Notes under the pieces: generated by a model
The model's database searches: none
What the model was told of the DNA's origin: nothing
The model's input: only the letters and a program-made list of their open reading frames with translations
NCBI GenBank assembly: GCA_963787895.1
Contig: CAWBEX010000001.1
Coordinates: 310,001 to 374,000 of the forward strand
DNA: 64,000 nucleotides
Reading direction: 5' to 3'
From: Anderseniella sp963787895
Lineage (GTDB): Bacteria; Pseudomonadota; Alphaproteobacteria; Rhizobiales; Aestuariivirgaceae
Program-made: the position numbers and the translations under genes
Shown: in pieces, positions 43,583 to 52,968 of the stretch
How the letters are laid out: the number at the start of each line of letters is the position of its first letter
How positions within the stretch are numbered: position 1 is the stretch's first letter

Positions 43583-44182
43583 CTAACCGGGCCTTCTCAT
43601 GCTGAAGGCTTCATTGATCACGGCATACTCGGAATACCCCATCCTGACGATGGGCCGCATGGCCGCCGTCTGAACCCTGCCATCCACAATGAATTTGTCA
43701 TCAATGTACACACCAACGACCTGTCCAACCACAATGGCGTAGCCACCAGTTGCGTTGTCGTGACCCGGCAAATCCACTGTCTTGACGAAGTGGCATTCCA
43801 GCGCAACCGGGCTTTCAGCCACCCTTGGCGGTCTGACCAATGTGGACGGAGCCTTCTTCAGGCCGGCCAATTCGAACTCGTCGGTGCCACGCGGCGCATG
43901 CACCGAGGTCGTGTTCATCTTCTCGCGCAAGTCCCACGTCGCCATGTTGCAAACGAACTCGCCAGTTTCAGCAATGTTGCTGATCGTGTCCTTGGGACCT
44001 GCTGAGCCAAACACAACATAATGTGGGTTATCCGACATGGCATTGAAGAAGCTGTAGGGGGCGAGGTTCACCTGCCCGGCTTTAGAAACCGTCGATATCC
44101 AGCCGATGGGACGCGGTGCCACGAGAGCCTTGAAGGGATCGTACTGATGGCCATGATCGTTCTTCTGTGCGTCGTAAAACAT
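43583..44182 (-). CDS. Flavin reductase-like (FMN-binding split-barrel) protein
   Basis: A 199-residue split-barrel protein with the typical start HQYDPFKALVAPRPIGWIST, PYSFFNAMSDNPHYVVFGSA and the FMN phosphate contact DTISNIAETGEFVCNM. It likely reduces FMN or binds flavin; physiological partner unknown. The ATG at 44182 has GGGGCGG upstream. Confidence 0.9.
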   Translation of the reverse strand: MFYDAQKNDHGHQYDPFKALVAPRPIGWISTVSKAGQVNLAPYSFFNAMSDNPHYVVFGSAGPKDTISNIAETGEFVCNMATWDLREKMNTTSVHAPRGTDEFELAGLKKAPSTLVRPPRVAESPVALECHFVKTVDLPGHDNATGGYAIVVGQVVGVYIDDKFIVDGRVQTAAMRPIVRMGYSEYAVINEAFSMRRPG

Positions 44183-44359
44183 TACCGCCCCATTCCTTAA
44201 AAATGCCCGTAGTGCAGATGAGCGCCAGCTGTTGCAGCTGTCAACATTCCCCGCATCGACTGATCGCGGGGCCCGCACCTGCGAACACGCCTACTTGACG
44301 CCTTGCGATCATACCTGACAGGTTTCGTTGTGCAACTTTGCAGTTAGCGGAGTGATGTA

Positions 44360-45358
44360 TTGAAGCGCTGGCAGGCAGACCTCGTGACCGGACTTGTGCA
44401 CGTGTGGTGTTACATGACCTATCCTCGACAGGCTGTGCGCTTCCGCCTCAAGATTGGACGCTGGCCGGACCCGGCATATCCAAAGCTTCGCAACGACAAA
44501 TATGCCTGGCGCAAGTGTTTTGACCGCAATCCTCTGTTCACTGAAATCAGCGACAAGCTGAAGGCCAAGGACTACGCGCTAAGCAAGCACTCAAGCCTGC
44601 GCGTTCCCAAGACACTTTGGGTCGGCACAAATGCCAATGATATTCCCGATGATGTGCTGCGCGGCAATGTCGTGGTCAAGGCAACCCATGGGTCAGGCTG
44701 GAACATCTTTGTTCGCGAAGGGCAAGTCGACCGCGCCAGCCTGAACGCCACAACCAGCCGCTGGATGAAAACCCGGTATGGCAAGCACAATGCCGAATGG
44801 GGTTATCGCGGTGTAGAACCCCGGCTGTTTGTCGAGGAAATGTTGTTTGAACAGGACAAACCCATTGCCAACGAATACAAGTTCTATGGAGGCAACGGAA
44901 AGATTGCCTGGGCATTTGTCAGGCAGCGCGGCCCTGATGGCAGCCGGATTGAGGGAGTGCTTGATACCGACGGCACCCCGCAATCGGGGTCATTTGACGC
45001 CGGCGAACTATCGTCATCCATAATCGCACCGGTGGAGTTCCGCGAACTGTACGAAGCTGCCAGACAGTTGAGCAAGGATTTCGACTTTGTAAGAACCGAC
45101 CTCTATCTGTCGGAAGGTCAGATATATTTCTCGGAACTCACCCTGTACACGCTGGGCGGGTTCGCATGGGTCGCAGATCCACATCTCAGCGCCATCTATA
45201 CCGGCATGTGGGATTTGCGCCGCTCCTGGTTCATGCGTACACCCCAGCGCGGCTGGCGCAAATTGTACGCAACCGCATTGCGCCTAAAACTCGATCAGGA
45301 TGCTGCTGCCAACCGGGAAAACAACCCGCCCAACGCTGAAATATCTTCCACGACATGA
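44360..45358 (+). CDS. TupA-like ATP-grasp protein, second copy
   Basis: A 332-residue protein of the same family as the one at 30.1 kb, but with the nucleotide loop intact: VVVKATHGSGWNIFVREGQ, then LFVEEMLFEQDKPIANEYKF and FVRTDLYLSEGQIYFSELTL. A surface-polysaccharide role is likely from the family. The start is a TTG at 44360, with GGAG 7 nt upstream; the ATG at 44354 is out of frame and stops at once. Its 3' end overlaps the opposing HAD gene by 64 bp. Confidence 0.87.
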   Translation: MKRWQADLVTGLVHVWCYMTYPRQAVRFRLKIGRWPDPAYPKLRNDKYAWRKCFDRNPLFTEISDKLKAKDYALSKHSSLRVPKTLWVGTNANDIPDDVLRGNVVVKATHGSGWNIFVREGQVDRASLNATTSRWMKTRYGKHNAEWGYRGVEPRLFVEEMLFEQDKPIANEYKFYGGNGKIAWAFVRQRGPDGSRIEGVLDTDGTPQSGSFDAGELSSSIIAPVEFRELYEAARQLSKDFDFVRTDLYLSEGQIYFSELTLYTLGGFAWVADPHLSAIYTGMWDLRRSWFMRTPQRGWRKLYATALRLKLDQDAAANRENNPPNAEISSTT

Positions 45359-46017
45359 TCCGCCAAAGGAGCAAGATCAGCCATGGTTGAATTTCCAGAC
45401 AGGACGCCAACGCACAAGCCAGCACCTGCGGCGCGTCCGCACTCCATATCATGGCGGTTGTCGCCAACCATGATGATGACGTCAGGCTGCAAACCGGTAT
45501 GCCTGGCAAACTCAACCAGCGGATCACCTGCCGGCTTCGGGTTAACTACTGCATCATATCCCAGCACGACATCAAAGAACTGACTCAGTCCAAAGGCTGA
45601 AACGGTGGCTCGCGCTGATGCAGTACTGTCATTTGTCGCCACCCCCAGCCGCAGACCGCTGGCCTGCAGCGATCCGAGAATATCGCGCTGCTCCTTGAGC
45701 GGCAACAACGGATGCGCCTTGGCACGCAGGCAATGCTCATTGATCCGTCTTACCGCGGCTTGTTCGCCCAGTCCGTCCAGCACCGGCAGCCAGACTTTCA
45801 CAAGATCATCCGTGTGACCGGCTGCCCACACTGACCCAGGCAGGAACACATCGCTGTGTGGATCAAAACCGGCAAGGTTGAGCAATTGCGCGGTCAGCGT
45901 CATGTCGCCGTTGGAAAAATCTTCCGCGATTGTTCTCATAACCGGTGTCCAGGTCTTCTCGAAATCAACAAAAACGCCATCCTTGTCAAACAGCACCCCG
46001 GCAAACCTGCTCGTCAT
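45295..46017 (-). CDS. HAD-family phosphatase (phosphoglycolate phosphatase-like)
   Basis: A 240-residue HAD hydrolase. Motif I is DKDGVFVDF (nucleophile and acid Asp), motif II ATNDSTA, Lys in NPKPAGDPLVEFA, and motif IV IMVGDNRHDMECGRAAGA. A small alpha-helical cap lies between motif I and II. The substrate is unknown; phosphoglycolate-type phosphatases are the nearest class. Its ATG overlaps the nitroreductase stop. Confidence 0.9.
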   Translation of the reverse strand: MTSRFAGVLFDKDGVFVDFEKTWTPVMRTIAEDFSNGDMTLTAQLLNLAGFDPHSDVFLPGSVWAAGHTDDLVKVWLPVLDGLGEQAAVRRINEHCLRAKAHPLLPLKEQRDILGSLQASGLRLGVATNDSTASARATVSAFGLSQFFDVVLGYDAVVNPKPAGDPLVEFARHTGLQPDVIIMVGDNRHDMECGRAAGAGLCVGVLSGNSTMADLAPLADHVVEDISALGGLFSRLAAAS

Positions 46018-46643
46018 GATTTCACTTTCTCGAAACGCGTCGTCAAGGACGCTGCCAGCGGGCGCGGCCTGTCGCTTTGCAACTCAACCGGTGCACCGAG
46101 ATAAATGAACCCTGCAACGCGCTCGTGCTCGGACAAGCCGAACTGGGCGAGCACCTCCCGGTCGTATGCAAACCAGCCGGAGATCCACTGCGTACCCAGC
46201 CCCATAGCCGTGGCTGCCACAAGCAGGTTCTGGCACACCGCACCTGCGGAAAGAACCTGTTCCCATTCCGGTATCTTCGGATGATCAGCAATCGCAGTGC
46301 TGACAACCGCAATCACACACGGAGCCCGCGAAAACATCTGCTCTTGCACAGCCAGCGTCTCTTCAGAGTGGTTGGGGTGCAGCTCCCGGTACCGTGCGAC
46401 AACGATCTTGCCCGCCTTCTCGCGCGCATTTCCCTCGAAAACAATAAACCGCCAAGGCGTCAGCTTGCCATGATCCGGCACCCGCACCGCGATGCTCAGC
46501 AATCGCTCCAGTTGCCGCGCCGTTGGTCCGGGCCCCGTCATCGACTTGGCAGACGCTGACCGTCGTGTTTCCAGCAGCTTCAGCGCACTGGAAGTGTCGT
46601 TCAGCACTTCGAGCGGCAGCCCGCTATCGAGTTCAACTGTCAT
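46014..46643 (-). CDS. Nitroreductase family protein (YdjA-like)
   Basis: A 209-residue FMN-dependent oxidoreductase of the small YdjA branch. Flavin-binding residues are seen in LLETRRSASAKSMTGPGPTA, VRVPDHGKLTPWRFIVFEG and MGLGTQWISGWFAYD. Role unknown. The start MTVELDSG at 46643 is preferred; an upstream ATG at 46688 adds 15 residues. The exact CtrA box at 46722-46736 lies 79 bp upstream of it and 125 bp before the divergent secreted protein gene. Confidence 0.88.
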   Translation of the reverse strand: MTVELDSGLPLEVLNDTSSALKLLETRRSASAKSMTGPGPTARQLERLLSIAVRVPDHGKLTPWRFIVFEGNAREKAGKIVVARYRELHPNHSEETLAVQEQMFSRAPCVIAVVSTAIADHPKIPEWEQVLSAGAVCQNLLVAATAMGLGTQWISGWFAYDREVLAQFGLSEHERVAGFIYLGAPVELQSDRPRPLAASLTTRFEKVKS

Positions 46644-46721
46644 CTGCGTCCCCTGAGAATGATCGAACTTCGCTGCTTTTAGCATCATATGTGGCCATTT
46701 AGTAAAGCTGAGTTTTTCACG

Positions 46722-46736
46722 TTAACCTTCTATTAA
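46722..46736. promoter_or_regulatory. CtrA box, exact TTAA-N7-TTAA
   Basis: TTAA at 46722-46725, CCTTCTA, then TTAA at 46733-46736. It lies between the nitroreductase (minus) and the secreted orphan (plus). Distance suits the promoter of either gene. Confidence 0.65.
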
Positions 46737-46821
46737 GGATTGGATTGCGGTCAGTCCAAGCTCGTGTTTTTCTCTCACCTACCGGCCGGGAAGGTCGGGG
46801 GATAGAGCAGACAGGGCCTTA

Positions 46822-46839
46822 TCTAGAGTTGGGTTCTGA
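46822..46839 (+). other. TCTAGAGTTGGGTTCTGA motif, copy 2 of 3
   Basis: Copies: minus strand at 26948-26962 just before the porin, here 22 bp before the secreted orphan, and at 53772-53788 just after the Omp25-like gene. All share TCTAGAGTTGG with close extensions. CTAG is rare in such genomes, so chance is unlikely but not excluded. Confidence 0.4.
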
Positions 46840-46860
46840 AAGTCTGACAGGGAAATTACG

Positions 46861-47793
46861 ATGCACGTATCTCTCCAACGTGCACGACAGCGCAAGCAGG
46901 GCCGCTTTCTCACAGGGGCGGCCCTGTGCATTGTCGGAGCCACGATTGCTTCAATGCTGCCCGGCGCAAGCGCCTTTTCAGCCCAGCGTCCCGACGCTGA
47001 TGCGATAATCACAGGATCACTGCCCGCCGAGACCCAGGATGTGCCGTTCGAGCTGCGCATTTCCATTACCAAGGCTGGACAGGAAGGCATCGAGTTTGCC
47101 GGCCGCCTGTCGGAAGATGGCGGGCTGATTACCAAACCGATCAACTGGAAGCTGACCCGCACCCTTGGCGACAACCTGACCGGTAGTGAAACCGTATTTG
47201 ATAATCACACACCCTCGTCCGATGTACCACTGACACCGGGCGACTACATGATCGAGGCCAGCTACGGCAGCGTGTCGATTGCGCGTCCGGTCAAACTGCT
47301 GTCCGGTCAGCACCTGGGTTATACGTTCGTGTTCAATGTAGGCGGCTTGCGTACATTGTCGACAGTCGGCAAAGAGCCTCTGCCGGGCTCTGCCAGGGCG
47401 ATCCACAAGGCGTATGCCATCAACGGCCTCGCAGCAGGCCAGCTCATTGCAACGTCTGAAGTGCCCGGCGGCCTCATGCGGCTGGGTGCAGGCAAGTACA
47501 GGCTCGAGAGCGAAATAGAGCCGGGCAACACGGTCACCCACACCGACGTCACTATCAAGCCCGGTATTCTGACTACAATCCAGTTGGACCATGAAGCCGG
47601 ACTGGCCACAGTCGATGCGCCCGACCTTGCCTCATGGAGCCTTGAAGACGCTACCAGCAACTGGCGCACGATGGGCGCGGGTCAGAAAGTCCTGACACTT
47701 GCACCCGGCACCTATACCTACAAGAGCGGCAGCGAAACGCGCACGGTGATTATCAAGCCGGGCCTGCACACCACGGTGCAGGCGGCGCACTAG
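46861..47793 (+). CDS. Secreted protein of unknown function
   Basis: A 310-residue exported protein. The N-terminus is basic, then hydrophobic (FLTGAALCIVGATIASMLP), with a likely cleavage after GASAFSA. The mature part has repeated beta-rich units ending in a shared phrase: TIKPGILTTIQLDHEAG and IIKPGLHTTVQAAH, and DYMIEASYGSVSIARPVKLL earlier. It may bind a wall or glycan component. An exact CtrA box lies 125 bp upstream. I do not recognise the family. Confidence 0.8.
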   Translation: MHVSLQRARQRKQGRFLTGAALCIVGATIASMLPGASAFSAQRPDADAIITGSLPAETQDVPFELRISITKAGQEGIEFAGRLSEDGGLITKPINWKLTRTLGDNLTGSETVFDNHTPSSDVPLTPGDYMIEASYGSVSIARPVKLLSGQHLGYTFVFNVGGLRTLSTVGKEPLPGSARAIHKAYAINGLAAGQLIATSEVPGGLMRLGAGKYRLESEIEPGNTVTHTDVTIKPGILTTIQLDHEAGLATVDAPDLASWSLEDATSNWRTMGAGQKVLTLAPGTYTYKSGSETRTVIIKPGLHTTVQAAH

Positions 47794-47799
47794 ACCTCA

Positions 47800-48720
47800 T
47801 TACTTGTCTGGCAGCGGAATGAACTCTTCAGCATCACCCGGCACAATATCGAACCGCGCCTGACGCCAATCCTGCCGGGCCTGTTCGATGCGCTCTTTCG
47901 ACGATGACACGAAGTTCCACCAAATATGACGCGGACCATCCATCGGCTCACCGCCAAGCAACATGATGCGTGACACTTTTGTCGCGACGATTGTAATCGG
48001 GTCACCCGCGCGCAGCACCAGAAGCTGACTACCCTCAAACAGATCACCGGCAATGCGTATCTGACCAGACACCACGTAGATTGCGCGCTCCTCATGCACG
48101 GGAGGCAGCGGCATGGAACTGCCCGGATGCATCACCGCCTCGCCGTAAAACATGTCGCTGGCTGTCTGCACCGGAGACGCCTCCCCGAACATGGAGCCAG
48201 CTATGACCCGCAACATTACGCCACCATCAGTGATGACTGGCAGCTCTTCCGCACCATGGTGGAAGAACTCCGGGGCGTCTTCTTCCCTGTCCTTGGGCAG
48301 TGCCACCCAGGATTGGATCCCGTAGAGACTTTTCTCGCTGGCGCGCTGCTCATCTGCGGTACGTTCCGAATGAACTATCCCCCTGCCCGCTTGCATCCAG
48401 TTTACCGACCCCGGATTGATTGGCAGCGCCGAGCCAAGGCTGTCGCGATGAAAAATCTGACCCTCGAACAACCATGTCACCGTTGAAAGCCCGATGTGAG
48501 GATGCGGGCGCACGTCCATGCCTCTGCCTGCTGGCAACCTTGCCGGACCCATCTGGTCGAAAAAAATGAATGGGCCGATCATCTGCTTTTTTGCAGACGG
48601 TAATGCGCGCCGCACTTCAAAATCACCAATATCGCGTGCGCGCGGAACGATGATGTGTTCAATTGCATCACACGATCTGGGATCACCCGGAACGGGATCA
48701 TCACAATCAAATCTGCTCAA
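47800..48720 (-). CDS. Pirin family protein
   Basis: A 306-residue bicupin with the pirin metal site: VRPHPHIGLSTVTWLFEGQI near residue 69-88, LPINPGSVNWMQAGRGIVHS with a further His, and a Glu. Some pirins have quercetinase activity, others are regulators; role here unknown. It is convergent with the secreted orphan (6 bp apart) and divergent from the antiporter. Confidence 0.92.
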   Translation of the reverse strand: MSRFDCDDPVPGDPRSCDAIEHIIVPRARDIGDFEVRRALPSAKKQMIGPFIFFDQMGPARLPAGRGMDVRPHPHIGLSTVTWLFEGQIFHRDSLGSALPINPGSVNWMQAGRGIVHSERTADEQRASEKSLYGIQSWVALPKDREEDAPEFFHHGAEELPVITDGGVMLRVIAGSMFGEASPVQTASDMFYGEAVMHPGSSMPLPPVHEERAIYVVSGQIRIAGDLFEGSQLLVLRAGDPITIVATKVSRIMLLGGEPMDGPRHIWWNFVSSSKERIEQARQDWRQARFDIVPGDAEEFIPLPDK

Positions 48721-48803
48721 TGTTGCTCTCCGATCAATTTGGTCATGGCCGAAACATTGGTACTCCTGTTAGCATACGCGAAAACCTGTCGGAGTGATCG
48801 AAA

Positions 48804-50672
48804 TTGGGTAATATCAGCCTGCTGCAAATTGCATTGCTTTTGGCATCCGCTGCCCTCATCGCACCACTTGCAAAGTACTTCAAGATCGGCGCGGTGCTCG
48901 GCTACCTGTTTGCTGGCGTATTGATCGGACCTTATGTCATGGGCATCTTCAACGATGCCGAGAACATGCTCAAGGTGGCTGAGTTTGGAGTAGTCCTGCT
49001 GCTGTTCCTGATCGGTCTGGAGTTGCGCCCGCAGCGCCTGTTCGCAATGCGCCGTTCAGTAATAGGTGCTGGCGGAGTGCAAGTGCTGGCATGCACGCTG
49101 ATCCTGTTCGCGATGATGTTGCTGGCGCAATACAACTGGCGCTATGCCCTGTTCACCGGCCTTGCGCTGTCCTTGTCATCTACCGCCATGGTGTTGCAGG
49201 TTTTGAAGGAGCAGGGCGAACTGGAATACCGCCATGGCAGGCTCGCATTTGCCGTACTGCTGTTTCAGGACATTGCAGCCATCCCCATGATTGCCTTCGT
49301 CGGCCTGCTTGCAGTCAGCGGTGGTGAGCAGGCAACCATGACATGGGCTGGCGCCACAAAGGCACTGGGCGCCATATGCCTGGTTATTCTGGCCGGGCGC
49401 TACCTGCTGGACTGGGTGTTCCACCTGATTGCCAAGACCGGCGTTTCAGAAGCCATGACTGCATTTGCACTGCTAACGGTAGTGGTGATCGAGATCATCA
49501 TGAAGTCGGCGGGCCTGTCACCGGCACTGGGCGCATTCATTGCAGGAGCGCTGTTGGCAGATTCGGTCTACAGGCACGAAATTGAAGCTGACATAAAGCC
49601 GTTCGAGAGCCTGCTGCTGGGCATGTTCTTTGTGGCGGTTGGCATGTCGCTTGATCTCAAGCTGATAATCGATGCGCCGGCCATGGTTTTCATTGCCGCG
49701 TGTACTCTCATGCTGACCAAGGCAGTTGTCCTGTACTTCACGGGCAAATATTTCGGTCTCGACTCAAAGGGGGCCAGAAGGTTTGCCAGCGCCCTGCCTC
49801 AAGGCGGCGAATTTGCGTTCGTTCTGACTGCGACGGCAGTCGCTTCATACGTGATCACCCGCGACTTCGCTTCAAAGATAAACGTGATCGTGACCCTCAC
49901 CATGGTGGCAACGCCATTAGTGATGCTGGCAGAAAGCTGGCTAAGCTCGCGCAAACCCGCTGTCGAGGCCGTGAACGCCAAGGCCGATGACATGCCTGAC
50001 CATCAAAGTCACGTGGTGATCGCCGGTCTGGGCAGGTTTGGCCAGATCATCGCGCGCGTACTGGCAGCCCGCAAAATTCCATTCACCGCGCTGGACGGTG
50101 ACGCAGCCCAGATCGAGATCGTGCGTAAATTTGGCGGCAAGGTGTATTTTGGTGATGCATCGCGAGAAGACATTCTCGACGCAGCCCAGATCGGCAAGGC
50201 GCGGGTGTTCGTTGTCTGCGTTTCCAATACCGAAACTTCACTGAAAATCGTTGATATGGTGCGCAAGAAGTACCCCAACCTGCCAATCTATGTACGGGCA
50301 CGTGACCGCAACCATGTGCACCAATTGATGGACCATGGCATCGAGCACATTATTCGCGAGATGTTCCTGTCATCGCTGGAGCTTTCCCGGCGCGTCCTGA
50401 TCGAAGCAGGACTGAGCCGGGAAGATGCAAACCATACCATCAAGGTATTTGCCGAAGGCGACAGGCACCGGTTGTACGAAGACTTTGCACATTATTCCGA
50501 TGACGCGAAAATGGCTGACAACGCCAAGCGCCATGCACTGGAGCTGGCTGACCTGTTTGAAACAGATGCTGATGCAATCAAGGGTAACGTTGAGGCTTCC
50601 CAGCACGAAATAGACGCGTCACCGCTACCACCACGCCAAAAGCGAAAGGCAAACCCTGGCAAGGCACGATAG
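48804..50672 (+). CDS. CPA2-family cation:proton antiporter with TrkA-N domain
   Basis: A 622-residue KefB/YbaL-type transporter. About 12 membrane segments span residues 1-385, with LFLIGLELRPQRLF and SPALGAFIAGALLADSVYRH typical of CPA2. The C-terminal cytoplasmic RCK/TrkA-N domain starts HVVIAGLGRFGQIIARVLAA near residue 402 and includes GKVYFGDASREDILDAAQIG. It probably exchanges K+ (or Na+) for H+. The glutathione-binding partner KefF/KefG is not seen nearby. Confidence 0.93.
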   Translation: MGNISLLQIALLLASAALIAPLAKYFKIGAVLGYLFAGVLIGPYVMGIFNDAENMLKVAEFGVVLLLFLIGLELRPQRLFAMRRSVIGAGGVQVLACTLILFAMMLLAQYNWRYALFTGLALSLSSTAMVLQVLKEQGELEYRHGRLAFAVLLFQDIAAIPMIAFVGLLAVSGGEQATMTWAGATKALGAICLVILAGRYLLDWVFHLIAKTGVSEAMTAFALLTVVVIEIIMKSAGLSPALGAFIAGALLADSVYRHEIEADIKPFESLLLGMFFVAVGMSLDLKLIIDAPAMVFIAACTLMLTKAVVLYFTGKYFGLDSKGARRFASALPQGGEFAFVLTATAVASYVITRDFASKINVIVTLTMVATPLVMLAESWLSSRKPAVEAVNAKADDMPDHQSHVVIAGLGRFGQIIARVLAARKIPFTALDGDAAQIEIVRKFGGKVYFGDASREDILDAAQIGKARVFVVCVSNTETSLKIVDMVRKKYPNLPIYVRARDRNHVHQLMDHGIEHIIREMFLSSLELSRRVLIEAGLSREDANHTIKVFAEGDRHRLYEDFAHYSDDAKMADNAKRHALELADLFETDADAIKGNVEASQHEIDASPLPPRQKRKANPGKAR

Positions 50673-50678
50673 CCCCCC

Positions 50679-52631
50679 TTACCGGTCAGCGCGACGCCGC
50701 TTTACATCAGGCGGTGTAGCTTCGTCCACCAGCGCAGCCGTCACCTCATCCAGCATCATTGATGTCTGGTCTCGAGAACCAAGGCGGCGAACGTTGACGG
50801 TGCCCTCTTCTGCCTCGCGATTGCCAATGACCAGAATGACCGGTACCTTGCCGAGCGAATGCTCGCGCACCTTGTAGTTGATCTTTTCATTGCGAAAGTC
50901 GGTGATGACCTGAAGTCCGGCGCTCTTGAGATGTGCTGCAACCTTCTCGCCATACTCGTCCGCATCCTGGGTGATGGTGGCGACACACACCTGCACAGGC
51001 GCAAACCACAATGGCATGTGACCTGCGTAGTTCTCGATCAGAATACCGAGGAAGCGTTCCATCGACCCGCAAATGGCCCGATGCACCATGACCGGTTGCT
51101 TCTTCTCGCTGTCCTTGTCGATATAGAATGCGCCGAAACGCTCAGGCAGCGCAAAATCCACCTGTGTCGTACCACACTGCCAGTCACGGCCGATTGCATC
51201 GCGCAGCACATATTCAAACTTGGGTCCGTAAAAGGCACCTTCACCCGGATTGATCGACGTCTTGATCTTGCCGCCGGACTTGGCCTCGATTTCAGCCAGC
51301 ACCTCCCCCATGATTTTCTCGGCCAGATCCCAGTCTTCGTCCGATCCAACACGCTTTTCAGGGCGCGTGGACAGTTTCACTGTGATTTCATCAAAGCCAA
51401 AATCAGCATAGGTAGACAGGATCAGGTCATTGATACGCATGCATTCGCCGCGCAACTGTTCCTCGGTGCAAAAGACGTGGGCATCGTCCTGGGTAAATCC
51501 GCGTACGCGCATCAGCCCATGCAACGCACCCGATGGCTCATAGCGGTGGACATTGCCAAATTCGGCAAACCTGACAGGCAATTCGCGATACGACCGCAAA
51601 CCGTGCTTGAAAATCTGGACATGACCCGGGCAGTTCATCGGCTTGATGGCAAACACACGTTCGTCTTCGGTTTCGGTGACGAACATGTTTTCCTTGTACC
51701 AGCCCCAGTGACCAGAAGTCTCCCACAGTGCCTTGTCCAAAATCTGCGGGGCATTCACTTCCTCATAGGTACCTTCAAGGCGCCGCCGCATATAATTGAC
51801 CAGGTTCTGGAACATGCGCCAGCCCTTTGAGTGCCAGAACACAACGCCAGGGCCTTCTTCCTGAAAATGGAACAGGTCCATCTCGCGGCCAAGCTTGCGG
51901 TGATCGCGTTTTTCAGCCTCCTCCAGCATCATCAGATACTGGTCAAGGTCAGCTTGTGATGCCCATGCCGTGCCATAAATGCGGGTCAGCATCTCGTTGT
52001 TGCTGTCACCACGCCAATAGGCACCTGCAACCTTCATCAGCTTGAAAGCAGTACCGATCTGGCCGGTAGACGCCATGTGAGGGCCCCGGCACAGGTCAAA
52101 CCAGTCGCCCTGATAGTATATCTTGAGATCCTGCTCGTCAGGAATCGCGTCGATCAGTTCGACCTTGTAATTCTCACCCTTGTCACGGAACACCTTCTTT
52201 GCCTTGTCGCGCGCCCAGACTTCCCTCGTGAAAGGCTTGTTGCGCTGGATGATCTCGCGCATCTTCTTTTCGATGACCGGCAGGTCTTCGGTGGTAAAGG
52301 GCTCATTGCGCTTGAAGTCATAGAAGAAGCCGTTTTCGATCACCGGCCCAATGGTCACCTGAGTACCGGGCCACAGTTCCTGCACGGCTTCAGCCATCAC
52401 GTGTGCCGCATCGTGCCGGATCAGTTCCAGCGCCTCCGCGTCGTCCCGGGTGATAATGCGAAATTCTGCATTGCCCCCTATTGGCTCTGAAAGATCGGCC
52501 AGTTCACCGTCCAGCATGATGGCGGCGGCCTTCTTCTCCAGTGATTTGGCAATTGAGCCGGCAACTTCACGGCCCGTCGTGCCCGCTTCGTATTCGCGGA
52601 CTGATCCATCAGGGAATGTAAGGGAAATCAT
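50679..52631 (-). CDS. thrS: Threonyl-tRNA synthetase
   Basis: This enzyme charges tRNA-Thr. The 650-residue protein has an N-terminal TGS domain (MISLTFPDGSVREYEAGTTG), the editing domain with HDAAHVMAEAVQELW, the class II catalytic core with Zn-binding Cys in PMNCPGHV and motif 2 (FGNVHRYEPSGALHGLMRVR), and a C-terminal anticodon domain (LPLWFAPVQVCVATIT-like). The leader carries a hairpin (see 52692). It heads the conserved thrS-yidD-NifU-folE-hisI block. Confidence 0.97.
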   Translation of the reverse strand: MISLTFPDGSVREYEAGTTGREVAGSIAKSLEKKAAAIMLDGELADLSEPIGGNAEFRIITRDDAEALELIRHDAAHVMAEAVQELWPGTQVTIGPVIENGFFYDFKRNEPFTTEDLPVIEKKMREIIQRNKPFTREVWARDKAKKVFRDKGENYKVELIDAIPDEQDLKIYYQGDWFDLCRGPHMASTGQIGTAFKLMKVAGAYWRGDSNNEMLTRIYGTAWASQADLDQYLMMLEEAEKRDHRKLGREMDLFHFQEEGPGVVFWHSKGWRMFQNLVNYMRRRLEGTYEEVNAPQILDKALWETSGHWGWYKENMFVTETEDERVFAIKPMNCPGHVQIFKHGLRSYRELPVRFAEFGNVHRYEPSGALHGLMRVRGFTQDDAHVFCTEEQLRGECMRINDLILSTYADFGFDEITVKLSTRPEKRVGSDEDWDLAEKIMGEVLAEIEAKSGGKIKTSINPGEGAFYGPKFEYVLRDAIGRDWQCGTTQVDFALPERFGAFYIDKDSEKKQPVMVHRAICGSMERFLGILIENYAGHMPLWFAPVQVCVATITQDADEYGEKVAAHLKSAGLQVITDFRNEKINYKVREHSLGKVPVILVIGNREAEEGTVNVRRLGSRDQTSMMLDEVTAALVDEATPPDVKRRRADR

Positions 52632-52691
52632 TGTTTGTCCTTTCGCTCACTCTCTGCAAACCAACGCAGGTAAGCTGTCTTCATTGGTATC

Positions 52692-52714
52692 ACCCGGTTG
52701 CTACAACACCGGGT
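52692..52714 (-). other. Hairpin in the thrS leader
   Basis: ACCCGGT (52692-52698) and ACCGGGT (52708-52714) form a 7-bp stem that lies 61 bp before the thrS ATG. No T tract follows on the minus strand, and no T-box elements are visible, so this is a simple stem of unknown role. The remaining 52632-52968 spacer (337 bp) carries the Omp25 promoter region. Confidence 0.35.
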
Positions 52715-52905
52715 ATAGACTTAATGACTCTACGGTGCCCGCTTCGTCAAGTATTGCGCTGCCAAGATACCATCCTTCAGCCGGCAACCATTTCAAGCAA
52801 GGCCCCACATGGTGCGTACCAAGCCAGCCTTCAACCTGCAACAGAACTCAGACAACTGCCATTTCGCAAAATACTCTTCAATTTTCTGATTTCGGGAAAC
52901 CATTA

Positions 52906-52946
52906 GTTAACCATGACATGGCTATGTTCACGTCATCGTTAACCAT
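52906..52946 (+). promoter_or_regulatory. Direct repeat GTTAACCAT before the Omp25-like gene
   Basis: GTTAACCAT occurs at 52906-52914 and again at 52938-52946, 32 bp apart (three helical turns), with the second 23 bp before the ATG. GTTAAC is the CtrA half-site, but the 7-bp-spaced partner is missing. A tandem operator for another regulator fits as well. Confidence 0.4.
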
Positions 52947-52968
52947 AGTTTGTGTCAAGGAAACCAAG

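Noticed and set aside
52632..52968. T-box leader for thrS
   Set aside because: No T-box sequence or specifier arrangement is visible; T-box control of thrS is not known in alphaproteobacteria.
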